Shown in pieces: positions 51,211 through 62,720 of a stretch of 64,000 nt of DNA. The notes beneath the pieces are model-generated. The model made no database searches. It was not told the origin of the DNA and saw nothing but the letters and a program-made list of their open reading frames with translations. This DNA comes from Schistosoma haematobium (Eukaryota; Platyhelminthes; Trematoda; Strigeidida; Schistosomatidae). Both the position numbers and the translations under genes were made by a program. Location: positions 61,975,591-62,039,590 of the forward strand of contig NC_067195.1 of assembly GCF_000699445.3 (NCBI RefSeq). Reading direction: 5' to 3'. Numbering within the stretch: the stretch's first letter is position 1; each line of letters starts with the position of its first letter.

Positions 51211-51239
<29 letters not shown>
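51211..51239. repeat. (AAT)n microsatellite
   Basis: Nine to ten AAT units. Shorter AAT or ATT runs lie at 50494-50512, 51457-51477 and 54136-54152, three of the four within 1 kb of the Penelope-like relic. Confidence 0.95.
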
Positions 51240-52509
51240 GGACAATGGTAATAGCAATTTAGATTTATAATTGTAGAACTTGATGAGAAATATTGTTGAA
51301 AATTAATAAATTACCTTTTTGTGATAGTCTGTAAATATTTATCTAACCTACCCTTAAATCTCATCATAATAACAAGAATCTAGTATTCAGTTAGATTTTA
51401 CTATGGAGCATTTTAGTCTTTTTAAGTTTCATCATCCTTATTTGGCTGTTTTGCTGTTATTATTATTATTATTATTGCATATTTAATACCAAGTTAGTGA
51501 ATAGATTTTTATAAGAAATCAAATAAAATGAAACGAAGTGGAACAATACAAATAGACTACTAAACAGGAGCAAAACCATAAAAAATCGATCGCTTGAAAC
51601 AATTTATTTCCAAGTGTTCTGTATACCTTATCCAGTTGGTTTGTTTCATTTTGTACTATTAGAATAAATGCAAATATAAGACCCATAAAATGCAATATAA
51701 ATAAGTAACAGACTATAAATATATACCCTACCACACTCGTTCGGTAAATATTTATGTATGTATAGATATATAAGTGTACACTTAAAAAGAAACATTTTCA
51801 ATTCATATCAATGACTTTGTGTTTGTTTAGTTTTCATTATTATTCAGTGTCCTGACTTATTTGATTATAATATCATGAGACTCTGGAGAATTAGTCGTCT
51901 GTTTCCTTCTTTTTTTTTCTATTTTCCTTATTTTTTACTGTGCTTCAAATTGTAATTTTTTTTTAATTATGAAGTGGCCAAAATTTTTTTATTCTTCTTT
52001 TACCATCACAGTTTTTATATCTCGTTTTTCATTCTTTTCGCCTTTTTCTTCTTCCTTCTTTCACACTGTAGGGTGTTTTCTTTTTCAAATTTTTCTTTCA
52101 TTTCAAATAAACTTATATAATAAGATGTGACTTTTGTAAAATAGATTCTTTAGTAGAGAAACAATGTGTGAGTGTTCATTTTTATGTCTTCCTTTAAATA
52201 TATAAAAATTTATTGATGAAAGCAAATGAAAAAGAAATAGTACCAATGTGTTATTGTTTCCGTTTGTATTTCCGTATTTTCTTTTTCTGATGTAAGTCAT
52301 TTTCAAGAAATTGAAAGTCTTTCTTGTTTAGCTTAAATTATATTGCTTAATATTTAAATAAATAATCTATATAAATAATAAAACACAATGGGGTCTTGGA
52401 ATTTTTTTTCAAAATAAATAAAGTTTCATCGAATTTTTGAAATTTTTGACCATAGTAACAAATGAAATCAGTAGAAAATGTTTTATGAATTAAGTATAAC
52501 AAGATCTAA

Positions 52510-52620
52510 TCAATTGTAGGATGAAATGGTCGTTCAGTGCTACCAAGTTTTCCATAGTGGTCTAGATTCAATTAACTCATGAATTCAACTATAATATACA
52601 CAAAACTCATCTGTAATTGC
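52510..52620 (+). mobile_element. SINE 3' fragment
   Basis: Starts inside the hammerhead (AGGATGAAATGGTCG), then CAGTGCTACCAAG, the tail TTCCATAGTGGTCTAG and ATTAACTCATGAATTC. The 5' portion is missing. Confidence 0.75.
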
Positions 52621-53084
52621 AGATTTATTAATTCAGTGATAATTTCTTTTTATAATATGATAATTAAACATATCATGTTCTATTCATTCTTTCAAAATTT
52701 CTAAAGAAGTAAGGTCAATTCGTGGAACTTTGGAGTATAAATGTGCCATCTTAAACACTGATTTCTGTGTGGATATAAAACACTTGTTATAACTATATAA
52801 GGCATGTAAATTAGATTGCTTTAAGAATGACTGTAAAAACTATTATAAACTCTTTATATTATACAAGGTAAATCCAACTTAAAGTACTGTCTCTGGTAAA
52901 CTCGCTTGATCTTTAGTGTATAGGTTGTAATTCAACAATTTTAAACTCATTGAAATTTTGTATTAATTTTATTAACAATGGTTGAAGAGGTATAAATCAT
53001 CTGGTGTGATTTACACTGTACAGTTTTCTACTAATAATTACAAGTTCGTATCAGAAGGGGTGTTGTGAAGATCACAGTAATTTC

Positions 53085-53610
53085 AATAGTTGGGATCATG
53101 ATTCCATTGAAGCTAGACCACCATGAAAAACCTGGAAGCACTGGGCGGCCGTTTTGGCCCATTATGGGACTCCTCAGTAGTGCGTATCCACGACCTTGCT
53201 CGCGGGATTTGAACCCAGGACCTTCTGGTACTAATCAATATATGCTCACTAGTGACTAGCTTCAAGAGATATATCCTGGAGTTCTAGTGAGAAGCAGTGA
53301 TCACTGGAGTTCAACCGAGTCAGTTGTCAGTGAGTAACTCACTGATGACAATGGTAGATATGTCGCTAGATTTAGTGGGTCAGTTGAAGTTAGACATTAA
53401 TATTGTTGAATGTTGGCTACCTCAGTGGTCTAGTGGTTAGGCGCTCGCTCTCGAGACTAACAGGTCCTGGGTACAAATCCCGCAAGGCAGGGTCATGGGT
53501 GAGCACGGATGGCCAGCACCACAATAGGACAAAACGGCCGTCCAGTGTTTACAGGTTTTCCATGGTGGTCTAGCTTCAATTGACTCATGATCTCTACTAT
53601 TGAAATTACA
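53085..53610. mobile_element. Foldback SINE composite, longest copy
   Basis: A minus-oriented tail, hammerhead and B-box unit (to about 53225) joins a full plus-oriented element: 5' part with ATATGCTCACTAGTGACTAG, GTTGTCAGTGAGTAACTC, A-box-like region CTCAGTGGTCTAGTGGTT, B-box, broken hammerhead, tail. Both outer ends are tails. The minus core keeps CTGAGGA but has CAAA for GAAA and GCC at the cleavage site. The plus core is lost. Confidence 0.8.
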
Positions 53611-54575
53611 AGTTTTCTGAGTATTCTTACGTAAAATTATGCTAAAATCACTGTGTACTAAAATCTTAATAAGACGATCTATTTGTTAGATATGTAATGC
53701 ATTTACAAACTATATTTAGTTAGAAAAATTCAACAATTTATAATTATTTTTAATTGTTAAATCTAAGTAATTTTAATGAACATAATAGTGAATGTTGTAT
53801 GGATTTTGAAACGTGAAGATTAGCAATTGAATTATACACATCAAGCTAAAAGATTAGATTATTTTATTTATATTTTAACTTGGCTACAAATAAAATATTT
53901 TGATAAACCGAAAATAATAAACTAATTTATGAACATGAATGTTTTTTTTACTGCGTGCAAAGATTTTTGCTACCATCGGAAATGGTTAACTCCAGTCTGT
54001 ATATGATGTTAGTGACAATTTTTTTCAGTAAAATAAGGGGAACTATTTGAGAATATAGAAATGTTAAAGCTTTTAACTCTGGTTTGTGGGTCACTGAATG
54101 TTCACGTTAAAATATTAGTATAAACTCGAAGTATATAATAATAATAATAATAACAGTAATAATAATGGTGAATAAAACCAGTAAGTTACAATATAACTTA
54201 GCAGTCTTACATTTTACGTGATATTTATAAGTTCCAAAGGAAATTATAGATGAAAATAAAAATAAACGACTTTAAAAGATTAATGGTCAGTTATTGAATA
54301 TAATTCAGTAAGTAGTAAATTATGAGTTCATGAGCTTAATACAACAGAATAGTGTTTGTGTAAATCTGGTAACTGTTACTCAATAATAAAGTATTTAATG
54401 ACTTCATTGTAAGGATCGAGATTTTTCGAAGACTTCAATAAGCATAAAGATGATCCAGTGGTTATTTTATTTTTCATGGTTGACTTTTTTGGTTATATAT
54501 AACATAAAAAATCATATAAATTCATAAATATTAAAGAAATTAATTTAAAAAAGTTTTGTTTGAAAAATAACTTAC

Positions 54576-55784
54576 CAGTAATAGCATGAATATCTGGAAT
54601 ACGCTGGGCTGATAAATCCACTAATTGTATAATATCCCTAATAGCTTTAGCATCTTCATGAACTATAGCTTTCAGTGTAGACTTTGTAACACGATTAAAT
54701 AATTCACGTACTTGTAATTTCATCCATACAGAACCGGCTAAACGATAAACACCAACAACGTCTGATCCACGTTTGTCAATTTCTTCAACACATTTCTTAA
54801 TAAATAATGGTATAAACATGTAATCAGATGTATTTTGATAAACTAATTGTTTTGGGGAATACAATTCAGTAATTTGGCATATAACACGTTCACGCTCAAT
54901 CAATTCATCGATCGATACACCAAATAACAATCGATCAGCACTAGTTGAGCTCAACGCACTTGTGCTTAACAAATGTTGATTACGATGAAATAATTTTTCC
55001 AATGGTATATGTGCAAGTTCCAGGTATAATACACCTCTTGGTTCAAGCTGTAGGGCAATTTTATAAACATTTTTGGGTGAAATTGATACAGAAGGGCTGA
55101 GAATAAGTTCACTTGTTGAAGTATGGGATGTTGATTCTATATTACTTGATGTTAATTTACCAAGCAAATTTTTCAAATCAATTCCGCCATAAAAGCATAA
55201 ACGATGCTTGGTACGTGGGTCCCACTGATAAAGTAAGACAGCTAAAAATCTATTATCTTCCATATCAAGTTCAAATACCTCATTCCATTCAAAATAACTT
55301 GTACTAGTACGTATCATGGAACGTGCCTTACGTACAGAGTCCATTTCGATGACACAGTAAAGATCTCTGACAATAATGTGTGTAGAATTTAAACCTTTGC
55401 CTGCAATAACATGCAAAATGAATAATCCATTAAGGTTACCAGATTTTGGGATACGATCAACATTTTGCAAATTCACTGTTCTAGACGGAGTATTCGAATT
55501 ATCCCAATCGTATGTAGAAGATTGTGAAGGATGACTTGGAGCCTGAGAGGTCGATAAACATCTTTCACTTGGTAAAGTTAGAAAATCTCCAAAGCGATCT
55601 GATAACGTTTTTGACGTTCCAAAAGAATATGAATCTAAATTTGAATAGGCCGTTTCGAATTCAGCTTGACCAGAAAGACTAGTTGGTGCAGTAGAAGTTC
55701 GAGTATTTCCAAGAATTTGGGCAGGAAGTTTAGAAGACATATACAGGGATTCATTTGGAAAAGATGATCTGGTTCCAGAAGGAT
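54576..55784 (-). CDS. syd-1: Syd-1/SYDE-type RhoGAP, exon with C2 domain and start of RhoGAP domain (partial gene)
   Basis: Seen: an open frame of 402 codons plus split codons at both ends. The acceptor (TTTATACAG, exon from 55784, phase 1) and donor (TACTG|GTAAG, exon end 54576, phase 1) match consensus. The Met at 55740 is probably internal, because the frame continues 14 codons upstream to the acceptor. Counting from that Met, about 1-100 is a Ser/Thr-rich linker. About 101-245 is a C2-like fold (GLFILHVIAGKGL, DLYCVIEMD, EWNEVFELDM, GGIDL). From about 272 the RhoGAP domain starts (LFGVSIDELIERE). GVYRLAGS holds the arginine finger at about R333, and PDIHAIT matches the SYDE pattern. Known: Syd-1/SYDE proteins activate Rho-family GTP hydrolysis and organise presynaptic active zones; some carry an N-terminal PDZ, which would lie upstream of the window. 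Inferred: a Rho GTPase-activating protein. Exact paralogy is untested. Confidence 0.93.
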
Positions 55785-57509
55785 CTGTATAAATATTTTA
55801 TACAAAATAAGCCTTTAGAATATTTCATGGTACAACTACGTTATCGAATCAAGTTACTCTATGTACTATTAAAAATCACAATTATTGTTTAATATATGAA
55901 TTATTTCAAAGACAGATTTGACATAAATTATAATAAAAAAAAATCAGTCGTAAACTGAAGTGAAACTTATGTCTTTAATTCTTATTAAACCAACCTTCAA
56001 TAGGTTGCTGAATTAGTAGTCCATCACACAGTTGCTTTATTTTATAACCTTTTCTTTGTTAACTGAATGAAACTAAGCTAGCAATACCATACTCAGTTAT
56101 TTAAACTGTTTAATAATCTGGGTTACAAAGTTAAGATGTTCATCGCTCATTTATTGAACTGCTTGACATATCAAAAAGTTCATCTAGACAGAAAAATAAG
56201 TAAGAAATAAAAAGAACTACATAAACCAGTCACCCAACAATAGTTGTTAGATTATTTATTGGTAAGTCTATTCTAATAATTCTATATCCAATATAAATAT
56301 GGTTAGCACATATCTCCAACTACATAATCAGTTATTCAATAATTATACATTCTAACTATTTTTTTTTTATAAACAATAAATGCTCAAAACAAACAAGAAT
56401 GAAAAAGAAAAAGTCACCTGGATTAATTTGTGAATAAAATGATAATATTGAATGAAAAACAATGTTTACAAGATGATTTTATAATCTATCTATCTATATA
56501 TATCTCTCTCTCTTTTGTTTCCACTAATTTTCTCTCGTATTACCAAGTTTATTTAGTTTTTGTCAACTATTTTTGTTTCAAAACAAAGAAACAAAAAATA
56601 TATTTATATTCCATGGAAAACTCATCCATCATTTGATTTTTATTGATTAGAAATTATTCGGTTAAAGGAAAAGAGATGAAAATAGTGAGTGAAGTTAAAA
56701 AATAAGAAACTTTTTGTTGTTGTTGTTGAGAAAATCAATTCCAAAAAAAGAGAGATCTATATAAGATAGTATATGGGTTACTATCCCTAAATGATGAATT
56801 GAAATTAAATGAATATAGCGTGTGGATAAATAAGTCAATTACTAAACTTATATTTGTTTGATAAATAAATAACGAATCAGTCGAAGTAGTAAACATTTAC
56901 AAGAAATTATGTAATTGTTTAATGAGACTTGGAAAACCAAGTGAAAATACATACATACAATTCTTCAAATGTATAAACACTTGAATGTATTGTAAAACAC
57001 AAGTAACAGACATACACACATGAATATATATTCATATTTGTTTGAGATTTGGAGTCTTAGTTTCAGAGAAATTAGACATCATATTTAGTGAAGATAATAG
57101 AGATAAAACTTTGGATGAGTAAAATTACATAGTTCTAACGTTACTCTCATTAATCTAATCTGAACATCCATATTACTCATAAGTTGTATAATCTGATAGA
57201 ACTATACAAATACATTCAGTGAAAGCTTTACAGATATATTTTTACATTTAAAATACAAGTATTCGTATTGTCTAATAAACACACATTATGTTCGTAACCA
57301 TTTTCATTCTAATAATGATAAGCATAATTACCAATTGTACACCTGGAAGGATCACAATCGCTGCTAGTCCTAGGTACCCTGATATCTACTCAGCTTGTAC
57401 ATTCATGATGAGTCAGAAACAAGAATAGCTATTTCATGCTCCATATCTATCAATGTATCCCCATATAATCTGGCATTGATTTTAGAGTTTTATTATAAAC
57501 CACGTGTTG

Positions 57510-57690
57510 GGCATGATATATTTGCTGTTATATAATCCAGGGCTCGTTTTTCGCCACATCGAGGACTGGTTAGCTAGATGTGACTTCAGCTCAATGTTGA
57601 TGTTCACTTTGTGACTGAGATCGAGAACTTATTTCTACGAACACCAACACGTTGTCAACCAAGCTAATGAGTCGAGTGATAAGATATAAA
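57510..57690 (-). mobile_element. Degenerate SM-alpha element
   Basis: On the minus strand it keeps GTGAACATCAACATTGAG and ACATCTAG, followed by CTAACCAGTCC where a hammerhead would have CTGANGAGTCC, then GCGAAAAACG and CCTGGATTATA. The ribozyme core is destroyed. Placement rests on motif order only. Confidence 0.6.
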
Positions 57691-57889
57691 TGTATGAGTT
57701 TTAGTTATCTCGCTGTTGACTGAAATTGAGTAATCTCAGAGTAAACATCAACATTAGAATCTCGGTAGATCTTGCTTACGTGTTTCAAAAGATGTTAAGC
57801 GTTCGTATTGAATACCACTGTTGACCATGACCCAATTAAACAAAAACAAATATTGTGGAAGTCAACAAACTGCATCACGGGCAAGTCCT

Positions 57890-58090
57890 AATTTGAAATC
57901 CTGAAGGCAAGGGAAGTAAGGAAAAGATGAAGACCAAGGAATACATTTTGTTGGGAATCGGAAGCAGATATCAAGAGAATGAGTGTCAGTAGGAAAAAAG
58001 TGTAAAGTAGAGCCCACTACAGAGTTGATTGGGGAATTGTGTTAGGCTGTATATACTCCTACACGAGGGATAGCGAATGTAAGTAAACTG
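57890..58090 (+). pseudogene. SR2-like retrotransposon 3'-end fragment
   Basis: Reads in shifting frames as fragments resembling the C-terminus of RTE/SR2 elements (about GKG..KTKEYI, then RVDWGIVLGCIYSYTRDSEC). Short and damaged, so assignment rests on the remembered pattern of the family's last residues. Confidence 0.45.
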
Positions 58091-60039
58091 ATGTGAAGTA
58101 AACGTTAAATTTTCTGTTGGTGAATTAAATCTACTTGTTAAACCAAGAAACATAACACAAACTTACTCAACTTGAAAAATCTTTTTAGCACGTAAATTCG
58201 TGAAATTGAATGTAAAATTTTCTGGTTTACTGTAGATAAATTTTCACATAAGCACTTATTTCTAATCATACTCGTATTCGTGCACAGATTAGAGATAGTA
58301 ATTAAACAAAGTTCTAGTTTGTAGAAAAGCTCCGTAGAATAATTAATAAAAATTAAGCTGTATCATAAATTGACTGAAGTCAAAAATATGGAACAGTAGA
58401 TTCCTGTCGAGTGGCCTAGAAGTAATTTCATTGCTTTGATAACAAAATGTTTTAGATGTAACCCCCTATGACCTTGTGAGTGCATAATGTTAATGAGTCT
58501 CCAGCTAAGTATATATTATCTTCCAATCTTTAACATTTCGTTCAATGATGTTAGTAATGGATGAAAACTTCGATATCTACAAAGATACACTAAACCGTAC
58601 ATACATTTTGATAACGATAGCTGGTCGACAGAGAACCTTGATTCAAAGTTTAAAATAACTGGCATTCACCAACTTCCTTCACAATGATTAAAAATTATTT
58701 AATAACAACATTTAAGTTCTCTTAGACGAATTCAACAACCAGCTTCTGCGCTCGCTGGAGGGGCTTAACGTTTGAGAATACGTTGAGTTATAAGCTAACA
58801 CTATTTACCACTGACATTACATACAGGAAACATGCTACTTAAATACTTTATTCAGACTACTGTATATACCTCATAAAAAGACTTACTGTATCTGGCATCT
58901 ATAAAATGTAACTTTTAGTGATAAATCTATTTTAGAAAAGTATTCAAAACTAAGAAGTATATGACATTTGTGTTGTTTGAATAAATTCTGCATAACACAA
59001 TTAGTGGAGATTTATTTTTATGATCAGAAGATTACGTTTATATGGATTAGTTATTAAAATTAATCAGTAACTATTTTTAAGTTACAATAATCGCGTTTAA
59101 CATGAATATCAACTATGTGAGTGAATTATATAAAGTTGGATGAAAGTCCATTATTGCACTTCAATTTAACGCTTTAAGTCATTGATATTATTTCCTTTAT
59201 TGATTACCGATAAATCTTATAAAATGTTCCGTGAATAAACCCAAAATGTTTAGTATTACTTAACTATAATATAACATCTATCCTTCCTGATTAATATTTA
59301 ATTTGTGACCAACGCAACTAAATTTCTCAACAATTAGATTATTCAGATTCATATTTATTTACTCATCAGTTCGTTCAGTCAATCATAAACAATTATATAT
59401 ATTTACATACCATGACTTTATTTCTTAGTAGAATTAGAAAAATCTGAATTACTAGGAAAGGCGTCTAGAAAGAAACTAATAAAGATTTCCTTTTGTTTAT
59501 GTTTAGCGGAAGAAATAAAAGACTGACAGTTATAAAAATGAATGTAAAACTCTATTGCATATCACTCAAGATTCTCTTACTTAAAATATTTTTTTAAAAA
59601 AAGATTTATAAATAAACAAGCTCTTTTGTCTTCCTAGTATTTTATACTTTTACTTTCCGTACTGCCATCGAAATGAATAAAAAAACTGACGTTAAATTTA
59701 ATCATACTCATGCATAATTTAGTAATCAATACATTTTCATAGTCTACATCATTGACTGATTGTATCTCGACAACTATTTAAAACGAAAAACCAATGGATT
59801 GCTGTTTAGTCCTAGTAGTCAATATGTGTTGAACTGAACTGAAAAGTGGGCATGAAAATTCAACATTATAAGTTTTTTTTTTTAGTTGATTTTAAGATAA
59901 ATACTTAGCCAACAGAATTTTTCAAAATAGTAAGTTAATAATTAGACTCAATTATTTCATAAATAAATGGGAAAAAATCAGAATAATATAATTTTAATGT
60001 TCTTACAAGAATGTCAAAACTTAATTTAATCTTACATAA

Positions 60040-60180
60040 TAGTCGAATTACTGAGTTGATTAAAGCTAAACCACCATAGAAAACCTGGAAGCACTGGATG
60101 GTTGTTTCGTCCTGGTATGAGACTCTTCAGTAATGCTATTACTACAATCTCTGCAAAAAACCCCCAATCTGATAGTAATC
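60040..60180. mobile_element. Minimal hammerhead SINE between outward tails
   Basis: A minus-oriented tail plus hammerhead (CTGAAGA core, stem II, GAAA and an ATC triplet kept; stem III palindrome lost) is followed directly by plus-oriented ATTACTACAATCTC, as in other tail extensions. The tRNA head is absent. Confidence 0.7.
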
Positions 60181-62519
60181 TTATATATTGGATGACATGT
60201 TTACACGATATCGGTTTACATTAGATTTAGAAATCAAAGAATTTAAAATATCTATGCCTTTATTAACCACAAATTATTGGAATAAATTTATTCAGTACCG
60301 TAAGTGCTAAATTAGGTTTCGTTACATTTGTATATGTATACAGTGATAATGACAAATATCCTTAGATTCATATCAGTTCTTATTTACCAACATATGACTT
60401 ACAGTACATTTATATAAATTGAAATACATTCACTGAGTAAGCTATTAGATGTGTATTAAAGCACCATATATTGAATATTGATTTATAACGATTACTTTAT
60501 GTAAAGGAGATTTAATTAGGACAAGTATTAGTCAATCACTATGATTATGCCTCCCACCCTAGTTGCATCACACGACGATGACATCAGTTAGCTTTGGTTA
60601 TTAAATAGGAAAGTAAAAGATTTTTAATCAATTCACTTTGCTAATATAGCTAATTGAAAAGATACTACCTTTATACATTCACTCAAAAACTTTATTATTC
60701 TCTTCTGTATATTAGTTTCACTAAGTTCAAATTTTATACAAACACAGATTTGTAATACAAAAAAATAAAACTCGCCGTTCATATTTTAACAGTTGACGAT
60801 TTACAAAAAAAGACATATACAGTTATATTTGCTGTTGTTATGGCAACAACGATTGGTTACAGCCCTAAATGACAATAATAGTTCAATGTTTCTATGTCTT
60901 TTAATAATGACAATAATCTCTCACTTTTGAAAAAAATGTATTACAGCTTTTCTCTTCTAACTGTGCTTTTTACCATTCTGTCTACACTGGTGTAAATTAT
61001 GATAATAGTAATAACTATCTAACTTAATATCAAATAAAAGATTTGGTACGCAATGCTCAAATTTTCATCGCTACAATAAATCAATACAGATCCTGTTAGA
61101 ATACTGACTTAAATGAAAGACAGACAGGGAAATAATCATTAACATCATTATTGTAAAATTGTGATTATTATGTCGAATTAGAAATTTGGGTACATATGTA
61201 TGTGTGAGATAAGCAAGTACAATGATAGAAAGTTGGCTGAGAGAAAATGATAAAGAAGAATAAATTTAATCCATACAAGAACAACAAATATTAGTTAGTT
61301 TAAAATTGGATCCGAAGTATGCCAAGTGAAGTGTAAAAAAACATTTGATCAAAGTATCCTCGGTGTTTAAAGGTCTCTGTGTGTATTTTAAGATCATATT
61401 TATAGATAATATAGAAAGATGATATACAATGTTCAAAAGTTGTGAAAAACCAGAAGTATTAATTGCACTTGTGACATTCATTTATTACCATTAACTAGTA
61501 TTTTTAAAACGCTTCAGTTTATTCACAATAGTATTAGTTAATTGATGAACAGTTGATCAATAATCAAATGTACAGCTTAAGTAAGTGATTTCGTCGAAAC
61601 GAAAATTTTCTTCAGTGAATTCACTTTTCCTTATTCAGTGACACTATGGGTTATTTCAATTAACCAAATGATTGTTTATTAATTAACAGAATTATTTTGT
61701 TTTGTTTAGATGATAACTTTTTAATTCAAAGTTACAGTTCGAATTTTCAACATGATTTTATTCACTACTGTAATTCTAATATGTAAGTATATTGAACAGG
61801 CTGGTAACATACAGGTTTCGATATTAAATGACAGTTTTAAATTTCATAGATAATGTTAGCAAGATTTAAACCTTTCTGTTGTTTACCTTCAACTACCTAA
61901 TATAAAAAACACATAGTTGACTAAGAAGTAAAGTACCTTAGTTGATAATGTTCGATCATCACAAGCAATAAGCTGTCACACAGTACTAGTTGATCAGATA
62001 GAGTAAAAGTAATGAATTCATCTATTATAACATTTGATCAGAACATAATAATAGAAGTCACTAAAGTGAAGTCAATCGATTACAGGAAGCTACAGATATT
62101 GATAATGTATCATTTTGAGTACCTTTCATTTTAGCGTAAGTAGTTAATAAACTTCATTGACTAAATAGACACTGTTTCTGAACTTCCATAAACGAGATAA
62201 TATAGTGGTGACTAAATGTTAGGTCAATAGTTACTTAGTGATCATTGTTATCATTAGTTAATCACTTTGATACATTTCCAGGTATTCCATTTTAATTTTT
62301 TTTAAATACCTATAAAAGAGCATATATAAATAACGGAAGATCTCAAATGCATCAAGAACACAGAGTTTTCTTGTTCATTTTATGAATAAAATCATAATGT
62401 ATAACACTGTAGTTTTACTGTTAGAAAATTCAATTCAATAAAAATTTTATTTACCTCAATTCAATCAACAGAAATAATATTGAATAATTACCTATGTCAA
62501 GAGAAATTACAGGAAAGTT

Positions 62520-62720
62520 TCAGACTAGTGAGAAGCTGTGACCAGTGGAGATCAACCAGGTCTGTTGTGAGATAATAACTCACTGAAGACAATGGTGGAC
62601 GATGGCGCGATTTCATGGATTGGTTGAAGTTAGACATTAATACCGTTTGGTACCGGCCCAGTGGTCCAGACGTTAAGTGTTCACGGGCAAGTCCGGTAGG
62701 TCCTAGGTCTTACACAAGTG
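62520..62720 (+). mobile_element. SINE 5' half, cut at the B-box
   Basis: Carries AAGCTGTGACCAGTGGAG, CAACCAGGTCTGTTGTGAG, the A-box-like CCCAGTGGTCCAG region and GGTCCTAGGTCTTA, then ends before the hammerhead. The downstream sequence is unrelated. Confidence 0.75.

Larger units (their letters stand above)
19684..54575 (-). other. Intron of the RhoGAP gene, about 34.9 kb
   Basis: Bounded by donor GTAAGTT next to 54576 and acceptor TTTAG next to 19683. It carries most of the mobile-element material in the window: SINEs and SM-alpha elements, non-LTR and Penelope-like relics, two MITE-like units and microsatellites. Two intact hammerhead ribozymes (20493-20537 and 37258-37302) are in the same sense as the gene. 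Apart from the itemised elements, I see only AT-rich sequence with no supportable gene in 23.5-24.95, 25.6-26.47, 29.8-34.65, 38.85-41.25, 41.55-42.05, 42.3-43.67, 44.0-48.17, 49.05-50.15 and 51.1-52.5 kb. Confidence 0.85.

Noticed and set aside
55738..55740. ATG as the start of the RhoGAP protein
   Set aside because: The frame extends upstream to a splice acceptor, and Syd-1/SYDE proteins usually have more N-terminal sequence. It is treated as internal.
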